Below are positions 27,435-37,000 of a stretch of 38,955 nucleotides of DNA, piece after piece; position 1 is the first letter of the stretch, and the number at the start of each line of letters is the position of its first letter. The notes under the pieces are model-generated. The model saw nothing but the letters and a program-made list of their open reading frames with translations, made no database searches and was not told the DNA's origin. The position numbers were made by a program, and so were the translations under genes. Origin of the DNA: Salinisphaera sp. (GTDB lineage: Bacteria; Pseudomonadota; Gammaproteobacteria; Nevskiales; Salinisphaeraceae); NCBI GenBank assembly GCA_027858915.1, contig JAQIBT010000145.1, positions 1-38,955 on the forward strand. Direction: 5' to 3'.

Positions 27435-28685
27435 ATGCGAGCATTTCTGACGCCAGCTGCCGATAGCGTGCTGCGCGATACCGCATTCGTTCAGCTGCTG
27501 TCCGGGCGTCTGGCCGCGACGCTGGCAACCCAGACCCAGTCGGTGGTCGTTGGCTGGCAGCTGTACGACATGACTCACAGCCCGCTCACGCTCGGTTGGG
27601 TCGGCTTGGCGCAGTTCCTGCCCATGGCGTTGCTGGTACTGCCCGCTGGCGATGCCGCCGATCGGCTGCCACGCAAGCTGATCCTCGCGTTGAGCTGGTT
27701 CACCCAGGCGGTGGCTGGCCTGTTGTTTTTATTACTGACGCTGTCGGGGACTGATTCGCCGGTCGGCTACTTCGGCGTGCTGGTGTTGTTCGGCATGGCG
27801 CGGGCGTTCGCCGGTCCGGGCATGCAATCGCTGATTCCGCAGCTGGTCGGAGAAGCTCGGCTGCCAAAGGCCATCGCCTGGAATTCGTCGACGTTCCAGA
27901 TTGCCGTGATCGGCGGCCCGGCTCTGGGCGGCGCGGTATACCTGCTCGGCCCGGCTGTGGCCTATGCACTGTGCGCCCTGCTTTTCACTACGGCCGCAGT
28001 GGCTGTTCTGACGATCCGGCGCACACTGCCGTCGCGAGCAGACAATAGCCGCCTGGGTGCCTTCGCGCGTTTCACCGCAGGCATCGTCTATGTGCGGACG
28101 CGGCCGATCATCCTCGGTGCGATCTCGCTGGATCTGTTTGCGGTGCTGCTGGGCGGCGCCACCGCGCTGCTGCCGGTGTATGCCCACGAGATCCTGCATA
28201 CCGGACCGGCCGGATTGGGCATTCTGCGCAGCGCGGTGGCGGTTGGCGCCTTCGCCATGGGCATCTATCTGGGCCGATCGTCACTCAATCGCAAGGCCGG
28301 GTCGATCATGTTCGCCGCGGTCGCGATATTCGGGATTGGCACGATTGTATTCGGCGTTTCCACGAACTTTATCTTGTCGCTCGCAGCGCTGGCCGTCATG
28401 GGCGCGGCCGACATGATCAGCGTGTTCGTGCGTTCCGCGCTGGTTCAGCTGGCTACGCCCGATGCCATGCGCGGCCGGGTGAACGCCGTGAATATGCTGT
28501 TCATCGGCGCCTCCAACGAACTCGGCGAGTTCGAATCGGGGGTGACCGCTGCGCTGCTGGGCACTGTACCGGCGGTTGTGCTGGGCGGCGTCGGCACGCT
28601 GGCGGTGGTTGGCCTGTGGATGTGGATGTTCCCGGCGCTGCGCGGGGTCGATCGGCTGGACGAAGTCGGCCAGCGGCCACACTGA
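27435..28685 (+). CDS. MFS exporter, EntS-like
   Basis: A 416-residue 12-helix MFS transporter of the DHA3/EntS type. Features are LSGRLAATLATQTQSVVVGWQLYDMT (helix 1), GWVGLAQFLPMALLVLPAGDAADRLPRK (motif A), FGMARAFAGPGMQSLIPQLVG and ATPDAMRGRVNAVNMLFIGASNELGEFESG, which is well kept in EntS-like proteins. EntS exports enterobactin, but no siderophore gene is nearby, so the substrate is unknown. It is convergent with the HlyD gene of the next operon. No clear ribosome-binding site precedes the ATG. Confidence 0.9.
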   Translation: MRAFLTPAADSVLRDTAFVQLLSGRLAATLATQTQSVVVGWQLYDMTHSPLTLGWVGLAQFLPMALLVLPAGDAADRLPRKLILALSWFTQAVAGLLFLLLTLSGTDSPVGYFGVLVLFGMARAFAGPGMQSLIPQLVGEARLPKAIAWNSSTFQIAVIGGPALGGAVYLLGPAVAYALCALLFTTAAVAVLTIRRTLPSRADNSRLGAFARFTAGIVYVRTRPIILGAISLDLFAVLLGGATALLPVYAHEILHTGPAGLGILRSAVAVGAFAMGIYLGRSSLNRKAGSIMFAAVAIFGIGTIVFGVSTNFILSLAALAVMGAADMISVFVRSALVQLATPDAMRGRVNAVNMLFIGASNELGEFESGVTAALLGTVPAVVLGGVGTLAVVGLWMWMFPALRGVDRLDEVGQRPH

Positions 28686-28731
28686 ATGCGAGTTGGCGAA
28701 CGTCTCTGTCAGCCGGGGCCCGGTCAATCAA

Positions 28732-29757
28732 TCAGTCGGCGGGGGCCTTGTTTCGGGTGGCGTCGACAGCCTCCGTGGTATTCGCCTGCGTCGGCAGCTG
28801 GAAGGTGCCGGGTTCGGCATCGCCCCATTGCAGTCGGAACGTGTCTTGACTGGCCCTGGCCGACTCCTGATGGGTTCTGCTGTCCGGCTGCACATGCACC
28901 GTGGCGCTCAGGCCAACGCTCAAGGGGAGCTTTTCGGGCGAGCGATCAAATGCGATCGTAACCGGCACGCGCTGCGCCAGACGTACCCACTGAAAAGTCG
29001 GATTGACGCTCGGCAGATTGCGCTCGCCTTTTGCGTTGTTGGGCACCGCGATACCGCGTCCAATGCTGGTGACATGTCCGCTCAGATGGGTGTCGCCGGC
29101 CATCAGCGTGATGTTGGCATGGGCGCCGACCTGGATTCTGGCGAGCTTGGTCTCTTCGAAATACGCGGTGATACGGAACGTCTCGGCATCGACCAGCGTC
29201 ATGACTGACGATCCCTGGCGGGCATAGTCGCCCTGGTCGAGCTGGAGATGAGTGATATAACCATTGACCGGCGAACGCACGGTCGCCCAGTCCAGGTTCT
29301 GTCTTGCCTGAGCGAGCTTCGCCTGCGCCTGACCCACCGCTGCCGTAGCCATCAGCGCCTGGGACTGCGCCTGTTGCAGATTCTGGGTCGATACCCCGCC
29401 GGGCGGCAGACGCTCCAGACGATGCGCATTGCGCGCCGTATACGCCTGCTGAGCCTGGGCGGACTTCAGGTTGGCTTGGGCTTCAGCAAGCGCGTTCTTG
29501 AAACGCACCGGCTGAATCTTGAACAGCAGATCACCGACATGGATATAGCTGTCGTCTTTCACCGCGACCTCAGTCACCGTGCCCGAGACCTCGGGTGCAA
29601 TATTGATCACGTCGGCCTGAACGCGCGCATCGCGGGTCCACGGCGAATAGACATAGTGTTGCCATGCAAACCAGCCGAGCACCGCTGCCACGGCGACCAC
29701 GATCAGCGTGGCAAAAGCTCGGAGTACGGTTTTGCCGAATATATTCGAACGCGCCAT
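28732..29757 (-). CDS. HlyD-family membrane-fusion protein (AaeA/EmrA-like)
   Basis: A 341-residue periplasmic adaptor. A single N-terminal helix (LRAFATLIVVAVAAVLGWFAW) anchors it in the inner membrane. YSPWTRDARVQADVINIAPEVSGTVTEV is typical of AaeA/EmrA. A short coiled-coil hairpin (about 90-160), the second lipoyl half (ATVRSPVNGYITHLQLDQGDY) and a beta-barrel follow. With the DUF1656 protein and the FUSC permease it should form an AaeAB-like aromatic-acid efflux system. ATG 29757 was preferred to 29775, whose first six residues lie in the DUF1656 end. Outer-membrane partner not in this operon. Confidence 0.9.
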   Translation of the reverse strand: MARSNIFGKTVLRAFATLIVVAVAAVLGWFAWQHYVYSPWTRDARVQADVINIAPEVSGTVTEVAVKDDSYIHVGDLLFKIQPVRFKNALAEAQANLKSAQAQQAYTARNAHRLERLPPGGVSTQNLQQAQSQALMATAAVGQAQAKLAQARQNLDWATVRSPVNGYITHLQLDQGDYARQGSSVMTLVDAETFRITAYFEETKLARIQVGAHANITLMAGDTHLSGHVTSIGRGIAVPNNAKGERNLPSVNPTFQWVRLAQRVPVTIAFDRSPEKLPLSVGLSATVHVQPDSRTHQESARASQDTFRLQWGDAEPGTFQLPTQANTTEAVDATRNKAPAD

Positions 29758-29764
29758 AGGTCGC

Positions 29765-29968
29765 TCAGGGTCCAAGCATGAGAATCATCACCGATAGCAC
29801 GATGATGAACAGAGCCGCCCCAGCCAGTGCCGGGTGCCAGAAAAAACGATAGGCCTGGAAACGCACGAGCACGAACCGCAGGGCGAGATAGATCAATCCG
29901 GTGCCGGCCAGAAACACCAGGAAGATCGGCAAATAGATACCGCCAAACGAGACCTGTTCAGGAAACAC
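29765..29968 (-). CDS. DUF1656 small membrane protein (AaeX-like)
   Basis: A 67-residue inner-membrane protein with two helices (IYLPIFLVFLAGTGLIYLAL and LAGAALFIIVLSVMILML). It is the DUF1656/AaeX type that accompanies FUSC-HlyD efflux operons. The start is GTG at 29968, preceded by GGGAG with a 9-base spacing and overlapping the permease stop by 11 bases. An ATG-type start further upstream at 30025 would extend into the permease gene. Role is unknown, probably structural. Confidence 0.85.
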   Translation of the reverse strand: MFPEQVSFGGIYLPIFLVFLAGTGLIYLALRFVLVRFQAYRFFWHPALAGAALFIIVLSVMILMLGP

Positions 29969-32072
29969 GGTTGGGTTCTCCCAGCTCGATCCGGCCTGCG
30001 TCGCTATTCTCGCGCGCCAGCGCATAATCGGCCAACGCCGCGGCCACCAGTTCGGCGGCCACCGCGGCCCGAATACCCAGCCGCCGCTGCTGGCGACGAT
30101 TGAACGTCTTGCCTTCCTCGAGCATATTCAGGGCTAGGCGATTCGCCCTGACCTGCCTATCCAGCACCTGCTCTATTTCCGGCAACCCATGTTCAAACAA
30201 GGCTTCCAGCGCTTGCAACTCCTGGCGAACCGCCTCGTTTATTGACGCTGAAAAAGACGCACGGCTGGCCAGAATTCGCAGCGAGCGCGCTTCCAGGCCC
30301 ATATTGACGGCCGAAAATGCGGCTTGACGGGCCGACACATGGGTCTCGCCCTTGTCGGCAGCGACCGGTAACCGCAGCAGGCGATCGTAGACGCGTGTTT
30401 CGAAATGTTCGCGCGCCCCCGTGAAGCCTTTCGACAGCTCGCCGAAGATTCCGGCCAGGCGTTCGCGAAGCAGACGTCGCGGCGATGTTGGCAATACCAG
30501 GGTAAATGCGACAAGCGCCAGAATCACCGCCAGCTCGGCACCCATCAATGTCTCGGCGAACGCTACAAAACTCTGCCGCGTGCTGTTGCCCGGGTGGACG
30601 AGTAGCGCAAAAACGACCAGGCCAACGCGCCCTATCAATGCATAGGCCGGCGTGATCATCGCTAATCCGGCCACGAACACAACCGGTAATAGCACCAACA
30701 TGAGCATGGCAAAGCTGGTGGCGTGCGGCAGAAACACAAAGTTCACGAAGAAGGCGGCCACGCCAGCGCACAGGCCAGCAATACCAAAGCCACGCGCGCC
30801 GCCGACCGGGTCGTCGCCAAGCGCAAACAGGGTCGTCAGCACACTCAGCAACACCATCATACCGGCCAGCGCGGGTTCAGCGTGAGTCGACCAGATTGCC
30901 GCTCCCATACTCATGGCGACGGCTGCGCGCACAGTCGTGCGGATCGATTCGCGCAGCTCGATCGGGGTGCGAAATTCGTTACTGCTGGATACCCCGTGAC
31001 GGCCGGAACCACGTTCAGCTATGAGATTGCCGTGCTTGATCACCGCGGCGCGCATGCGATTGGCCATGTCCATGGCCCGGCTGATGATCACCCAGTCCAC
31101 CAGCGATCGCTTCTGTGCCTCGGGGCTGCCATCGCGCGCCATCGCCAGAATACGACTGTAGGCCTGGCTGAACGCGCGTTTGATTATCGCTGTGTTGTTG
31201 GGATCGTCGCTCAGCAGTTTGGCGGCGTGGTCCAGCTCTCGCAGCGGTGCGCGATCGACTTGGTGCGCGAACTTGGACAGATACACCTGCAACGAAGCCA
31301 TCGCGCTGACCAAGGCTAGCAACTCGTAGTCGAGTCGTCTGGCCAAGCGGTCGTATTCGGCAAAACCCGGCTCGTCGAAGCGGGCATATTGGCGTGTCTT
31401 CTCGAGCTCGAGCGTGGTTTCGACCAGGTCCTGAAGGTCTGAGTGCGGGACGTCGGCTTTGCCTGCGTCTGCGTGCCGCACGTCCGGATCCCGATCCAGG
31501 CGCATGATTTGAGCGCCAATTGCCTTAAAAGCCTTGATGCGGGCCTGAAAATATTTTTTTGCGGTCGTGCTCGGGGCAAGCAGGACGCTGACGAAGGCGG
31601 CTACGACCGCAGCCAGCGCAGTTTCTGCGGTACGCGCGACCGATATCGAGAACACCGCAGTCGGATCGGTCATCGCGCGTACGCCGATGATGGCCGTCAC
31701 ATAGCCGGCCAGCACAAAACCGTAGGACATGTTGTTCCGGAACAGGCTGGCGCAGAACACCATGGCGCCCACCCAGGCAATCAGGCCGACCGAGAACAGC
31801 GTGTAGCTCTGGGCAAACAGCGCAATCAGCACAATGCCCATGATGCCGGCAACAAAAGTACCGAGCAGCCGGGCAAAGCCGCGGACGACCAGAAAACCGG
31901 GCAGCGGCTGGATCAGAATCGCGACGTTGATGAACACCCAGTAGGCGTTGTCGAGCTGTAACCAGAATGCCAGGTACAAAGATAACGCCACCGATACGCA
32001 GCAGCGGATGGCGAACGACAGCTGCTCGGCGCCGGGTGCAAAAAGCCATGAGAACCTCGACATGGCGTGCAT
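29958..32072 (-). CDS. FUSC-family aromatic/fusaric acid efflux permease (AaeB-like)
   Basis: A protein of about 704 residues. Two membrane blocks are visible, residues about 20-170 (LSFAIRCCVSVALSLYLAFWLQLDNAYW; GFARLLGTFVAGIMGIVLIALF) and about 390-540 (LSVLTTLFALGDDP; GNSTRQSFVAFAETLMGAELAV), each followed by a soluble helical domain. The LDNAYWVFINVAILIQP text is typical of FUSC/AaeB. It exports aromatic acids or similar toxins with the HlyD adaptor. Start is ambiguous: GTG 32078, ATG 32072, ATG 32063. It lies 63 or so bases after the TetR gene. Confidence 0.9.
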   Translation of the reverse strand: MHAMSRFSWLFAPGAEQLSFAIRCCVSVALSLYLAFWLQLDNAYWVFINVAILIQPLPGFLVVRGFARLLGTFVAGIMGIVLIALFAQSYTLFSVGLIAWVGAMVFCASLFRNNMSYGFVLAGYVTAIIGVRAMTDPTAVFSISVARTAETALAAVVAAFVSVLLAPSTTAKKYFQARIKAFKAIGAQIMRLDRDPDVRHADAGKADVPHSDLQDLVETTLELEKTRQYARFDEPGFAEYDRLARRLDYELLALVSAMASLQVYLSKFAHQVDRAPLRELDHAAKLLSDDPNNTAIIKRAFSQAYSRILAMARDGSPEAQKRSLVDWVIISRAMDMANRMRAAVIKHGNLIAERGSGRHGVSSSNEFRTPIELRESIRTTVRAAVAMSMGAAIWSTHAEPALAGMMVLLSVLTTLFALGDDPVGGARGFGIAGLCAGVAAFFVNFVFLPHATSFAMLMLVLLPVVFVAGLAMITPAYALIGRVGLVVFALLVHPGNSTRQSFVAFAETLMGAELAVILALVAFTLVLPTSPRRLLRERLAGIFGELSKGFTGAREHFETRVYDRLLRLPVAADKGETHVSARQAAFSAVNMGLEARSLRILASRASFSASINEAVRQELQALEALFEHGLPEIEQVLDRQVRANRLALNMLEEGKTFNRRQQRRLGIRAAVAAELVAAALADYALARENSDAGRIELGEPNRVS

Positions 32073-32140
32073 TATCACGCGATCGACGAAGGCCAGCCAG
32101 CTTTATCGCGCAATCATATGTGGTCTTGGACAGGCGGTGC

Positions 32141-32773
32141 TTATCTGCTGCTTGCCAGTTCCGGATCCAGCAGCGGCGCGAGCGTATCCAGGATACGTTC
32201 GACGTGCACCGGCAAGGCCTCGGTATCCAGTGTCTGGTTGGGCGACAAATCGTTGCACAGCGATACCAGCCCGTGAATTGCCGCCCACAGCAGCAAGACA
32301 CGCCCATAGGTGTCACCCGCCGCCAGCGTGCCGGCTGCCTGCCCTTGCTCGATGCCGCGATAGAGCAGATCGAAAGACATCTTTGCCTGAGCTTCGAGCA
32401 CGGGAAACTTTTCCGCGGGCAGATAATAAGCGAACATCAAACGATAGAGATGCGGATCGGCGTGCCCGATCTCGGCGTACCCGGTCAGCAGCGCGCGAAT
32501 AGTCGCCATGCTCAGTGGCTCACTCGCGGTCAATATGCGGTTGACCTCTGCGGTGAGACTTTCAAATCCCTGCATCGCGCAGGCAGCCAAAAGCGATTGT
32601 TTGTCGGCAAAATGGCGATAGGGGGCGCTGCGCGACACACCGATAGCCGAGGCAACATCGCGCAGCGTAACGCCAGCGATGCCGCGATCGCGCAGCAGAT
32701 CGAGTGCAGCCTCTACGCAGGCACGAGCCAGATCACCGTGATGATATGGTGTTGTCGAAGGTATTGGGTTCAT
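32141..32773 (-). CDS. TetR/AcrR-family repressor
   Basis: A 210-residue regulator. The helix-turn-helix is GIAGVTLRDVASAIGVSRSAPYRHFADKQSLLAAC (about 35-70). The C-terminal ligand domain with LLWAAIHGLVSL is of the WHG (TetR_C) type. It is the first gene of the FUSC operon and is divergent from the RND operon. A perfect 15-base palindrome between them (32800-32814) is the obvious operator, so it may control both efflux systems. The inducer is not known. Confidence 0.92.
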   Translation of the reverse strand: MNPIPSTTPYHHGDLARACVEAALDLLRDRGIAGVTLRDVASAIGVSRSAPYRHFADKQSLLAACAMQGFESLTAEVNRILTASEPLSMATIRALLTGYAEIGHADPHLYRLMFAYYLPAEKFPVLEAQAKMSFDLLYRGIEQGQAAGTLAAGDTYGRVLLLWAAIHGLVSLCNDLSPNQTLDTEALPVHVERILDTLAPLLDPELASSR

Positions 32774-32798
32774 GCTCGCCGATTTAAGACTATCCGAG

Positions 32799-32815
32799 TG
32801 TTGACAGCGTCAACA
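32799..32815. promoter_or_regulatory. TetR operator and divergent promoter region
   Basis: TGTTGACAGCGTCAACA is a perfect palindrome with arms TGTTGAC and GTCAACA around AGC. It contains a consensus -35 TTGACA on the plus strand (32801-32806) and TTGACG on the minus strand (32813-32808). The repressor bound here would block both transcripts. -10 boxes are weak (TATTAG at 32822; TTAAAT on the minus strand at 32787-32782). Confidence 0.7.
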
Positions 32816-32859
32816 TTAAGCTATTAGCTTCAGCCAATTGGGGTTTGGGTAGGGTTCCG

Positions 32860-34041
32860 ATGATACACGGCGCGCAGCGCAGTACGGTCGACCGGCTGAC
32901 GCTCAAGGCTGTTGGGGCCTGCGCGATTGCACTGCTGATCAGCCTTGGCGGCTGCGATCGTCCTGCCAGCGATCAACAATCGTCCCAGGTCCCTGCCAAC
33001 ACTCACACGTCTGACGCCAAGACCGTACAGGTCGCAGCGGTACGCAAGCTCGATCGTGCGCGGACCTATACGCTCGCCGGCACGACGCGCGCCGCCAGCC
33101 GCGCCCAGCTGTCGTTCCAGGTCAACGGCACGCTCACCCAACGCTCAGTAGACCTCGGGACGCGGGTCAAGAAAGGCGAGGTGCTGGCGCGACTGAGCCA
33201 ACCTGAGCTCAAACCCGAAGCGGCGGCAGCGGCAGCCAGCGTGCGACAGATGTCGAGCCAACTGGCCCAGGCCCGACGCAATCTGGCGCGGGTCAAGACG
33301 CTGGTATCGAAAGACGCCGCCACTCAACAGGAGCTGGAGGATGCGCGCTCGCGCCGCGACAGTCTGGTAGCTGGCCTGGCGCGCGCCCGAGCCCAGAGCC
33401 GACGCGCCAGCAACTCGGCGCATGAACTGACGCTCAAGGCACCGATCGACGGCACAGTCGATCGCGTCATGTTCGAGCCCGGCGAGTTTGTTCCGGCCGG
33501 GCAGCCGGTGATTGCACTCAGCGGCGCTCGAAAACTTGAGGTGGAGATTGGCGTGCCGGAACAGCTGATTGGTACGCTGACCTTGGGCGAGGCGGCCAAT
33601 CTCAGCCTGCCTTTCTTCGACAACCGCCCCATCAAGGGCATCGTCACTCGCGTATCGGCCGGCACGGGCGGCGACGGCCGACTCTTTCGAGTAGTGATCA
33701 GTCTGCCCGACCAGACCAATCTGCGCCCCGGTCTTAGCGTCGAATGGCATATCAAGGGGGCTCGTCAAACCGGCTTGCTGGTGCCTGCCAACGCGGTGGC
33801 CAGTCCTGGCTCAAGCCATCATCCTCGTGTCTACGTGGTGCGCGCCGGGGTCGTGCATTCGGTGCCGGTAACGCTTGGCGAACTGTTCGGCGATCAGGTA
33901 AGCGTGCGCGGCGCGCTGCAGCCCGGCGAACAAGTGGTCACCGTCGGGCTCGACAATCTGAGCGATGGCCGAGCGGTCGCGGTGCCGGATAATACCCATC
34001 GCGCTCGCCAGTCGACGGCCGATGGCGAGGCTAGTGAATAG
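32860..34041 (+). CDS. RND efflux adaptor lipoprotein (membrane-fusion protein)
   Basis: A 393-residue periplasmic adaptor. Residues 20-32 give a lipobox (LLISLGGC, Cys32), so it should be anchored as a lipoprotein after signal peptidase II. Lipoyl halves (LSFQVNGTLTQRSVDLGTRVKKGEVLARL; LKAPIDGTVDRVMFEPGEFVPAGQPV) flank a coiled-coil hairpin. A beta-barrel and membrane-proximal domain (VYVVRAGVVHSVPVTLG) follow. ATG 32860 has AGGG six bases before it; a TTG at 32845 would only add five residues. It overlaps the RND gene. Confidence 0.93.
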   Translation: MIHGAQRSTVDRLTLKAVGACAIALLISLGGCDRPASDQQSSQVPANTHTSDAKTVQVAAVRKLDRARTYTLAGTTRAASRAQLSFQVNGTLTQRSVDLGTRVKKGEVLARLSQPELKPEAAAAAASVRQMSSQLAQARRNLARVKTLVSKDAATQQELEDARSRRDSLVAGLARARAQSRRASNSAHELTLKAPIDGTVDRVMFEPGEFVPAGQPVIALSGARKLEVEIGVPEQLIGTLTLGEAANLSLPFFDNRPIKGIVTRVSAGTGGDGRLFRVVISLPDQTNLRPGLSVEWHIKGARQTGLLVPANAVASPGSSHHPRVYVVRAGVVHSVPVTLGELFGDQVSVRGALQPGEQVVTVGLDNLSDGRAVAVPDNTHRARQSTADGEASE

Positions 34042-37000
34042 CCCGCCCAATCTTTTCGGGCGATGTATCATCGGGCAGGGTCGGCTGGTTCTGGCCCTGG
34101 CGACCATATTTGCGCTGGCCGGCGTAGCGGCTTATTTTCAGATGAGTCGTCAGGAAGATCCCTCGTTTCCCTATCGCGTCGGCATCATCACTGTGACGCT
34201 GCCCGGCGCCTCGCCCGGACGCATGGAACGGCTGATCGCGCGGCCGCTCGAGCGTCAACTGGCCGAAGTCTCACAGGTGCACCACATTGATACGACGCTG
34301 CGCCGTGGTGTGGGCATCTTCATTGTTCAGCTGGGCGAGAAAATCTACGACACGGACACCGCCTGGGATCGCGTCAGGGTGGCGATGGGTCGCGCAGCGC
34401 GCGATTATCCCGATGGCGTACAGACCGCCAAGCTGGACGACCGCATCATCGATGCCAGTCTGATGGTGCTGGCAGTCACCGGCGACGACAATCTGCGCGC
34501 CCTGGCCGGCAAGACCAAGGCGCTGAGACGTCGCCTGCTCGGCGTTGACGGCGTGGCGTCGACCCATCTGTTCGGTGATCCCGGTCGCCAGATTACGATC
34601 GCCATCGACGACGCCGCCATGAGCCGCAACGACCTGTCACCCGCCATGATCGCCCGTGACATGCATGCCAGCAATCAGGTCACCGCCGGCGGCACCATCC
34701 AGCTGGCTGGCGCATCGATGAATCTGGAGCCGGCAACCGACTTCACGAGTATTCGTCAGATTGGGAGTACCGCGATTGGCCTGCCAAACGGGGGCTCGCT
34801 GCCGTTGTCGGCACTCGCTGATATCCATGAAGACAACGCCAGCCCCGGCGCAGCACAGCTGTGGTACGACGGCGATCGAGGCATCGGTCTGGAAATTGTG
34901 GCGCAGCGCGGCGTCAACACCGTGGCACTGGGCGAACGTCTGCGCCACGTCGTCGCGCGATATGCGAGCACGATGGCGCCGGCGCACGTGCACGAGATGT
35001 TCTATCAGCCAGATCAGACCCAGGCACGGCTGCACAACCTGTCGTTCAATCTGCTGGGTTCAATTGCGATCATTCTGGCGGTGCTGTTCGTCTTCATGGG
35101 GCTGCGAATGGGCTTGGTGGTCGCCGTATTATTGCCGCTGGTCACGCTGTCGACGCTGATGCTGTATGCCTTGGGCGGCGGCATTCTGCAGCAGATCGCG
35201 GTGATCGGGCTGGTCGTGTCGCTGGGTATTCTCGTGGACAACGCGATTGTCATGAGCGAGAACGTGCAGTGGCGACTTAACGCCGGCCAGTCGCCCGATA
35301 CAGCGGCAGCCGGCTCCATCAGCGAGCTCGCCGGGCCGCTGTTTGCCGCCACGGGCACCACGCTGGCCGCGTTTGTGCCGATGCTGCTGTCGACCGGCAA
35401 CACCGCTGACTTCACTCGCGCGCTGCCGATCATGATCATGATCAGCCTCAGCGTCAGCTATCTGTTTGCGATCACGGTCACGCCGATTGTCTGCCGTTAT
35501 TATCTTCGTCCCCGGCCGCGCGCCAGCCGCGGCGTGCTTGACCATCTGGGCGACGGCCTGTCGCGATGGACCGTCGGCGCTCCCAAGCGGCTGATTGCTG
35601 GCGGTGCGCTTGCCATTGCCCTGTCTCTTGCCTGTGGACCACTCCTCGATCAATCCTTCTTTCCGGCGGCCGATCGCGATGTCGTCGTGGTTGATCTATC
35701 GATGCCCGAGGGCACTGCCATTGATCACACCTCGACTACCGCGCGTCAACTGGCGCAGGCACTGCGCTCACACGCCGAGGTGCGATCGGTCGATGCTTTC
35801 ATTGGTAACGGCGGCCCGACCTTCTACTACAATCTTCGTCGGGCGTCGTCCGCGCCGCAGTTTGGGCGCGTCGTCGTCAACACCACCGATAAGACACATA
35901 ATGCAGACGTCATTGATTTCGTCGAACGCTATAGCCATCGCCATCTGCCCGGCGCCGAGGTCGTCGCGCGCTCCCTTGGCCAGGGTCCGATCGTGAATGC
36001 GCCTATCGAGGTGCGTGTGTTCAACCCTGACGCCGAGGCTCGCGTCGCTGCTACCGACGCTGTATCTGCCGCTGCCCGCAAGGTGGCCGGCACGCGTGAG
36101 GTACGCAACGATCTGGGTCGCGGTGTCCCCGGTATTCATTATAAAATCCATCCGGCCATTGCCCGCTCGTTCGGCGTCACCCCGAAAGATGTCGCTGATA
36201 CGCTTGCCGGGCGCAGCGAAGGCCTGGTCGTCGGCCAATACCGCGGCGACAAAGACCCCATGCCGATTCGACTGCGAAGCCCAGCCGGCATACACTTCTC
36301 GCCGGTCGCCCTGAGTACCGCCAACGTCTACGGCGAGAACGGCCGCTCGGTGCCCTTGATGCAGGTGGCCACACCCCGGCTGGTCATGCAGCCGGGGTCA
36401 ATTCGACACTACGACCAGCGCCGCGTCGCCCGCGTTTATAGTGAACTGCAGCCCGGTGCCGTCTACAGTCAAGTGCTGAATCCATTACGGCAGAAGATCG
36501 CTGCGTTGTCATTGCCGCCGGGCACGCAGATCGAATACGGCGGCAACAGCGAAGAGTCCGGCAAGGCGAACTCGGCCCTGTTCCGTCTCGCACCGCTAGG
36601 CCTGGCGCTGCTGCTGTTCTTCCTGCTGATCCAGTTCAACTCTTTTGTTCGCGTGGGCCTTGTACTGCTGACGGCACCGTTCGCGTTGGTTGGCGTGATC
36701 CCGGGTCTGCTGCTGCTGCATATTCCGTTTGGCTTCATGCCGCTGCTAGGGGTTATCGCGCTCACGGGTATTGTGGTTAATAACGCCATCGTATTGATCG
36801 ATGTCGTGGACCAGTGTCTGAAGGAAGGACTGCCCATCACCGATGCGGTCGCAGAAGCTGTCAGGCGACGGACACGGCCTATTATTCTGACGACGGCCAC
36901 GACCATTGCTGGCCTGCTGCCGCTGGCGCTCTCGGGAGCCACGCTCTGGCCGCCAATGGCATGGCCAATCATCACAGGACTGCTCGCCTCCACGGTCCTC

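Noticed and set aside
31967-32827. A 286-codon plus-strand frame across the TetR gene
   Set aside because: Antisense to the TetR repressor and the FUSC start; composition is that of a shadow frame.
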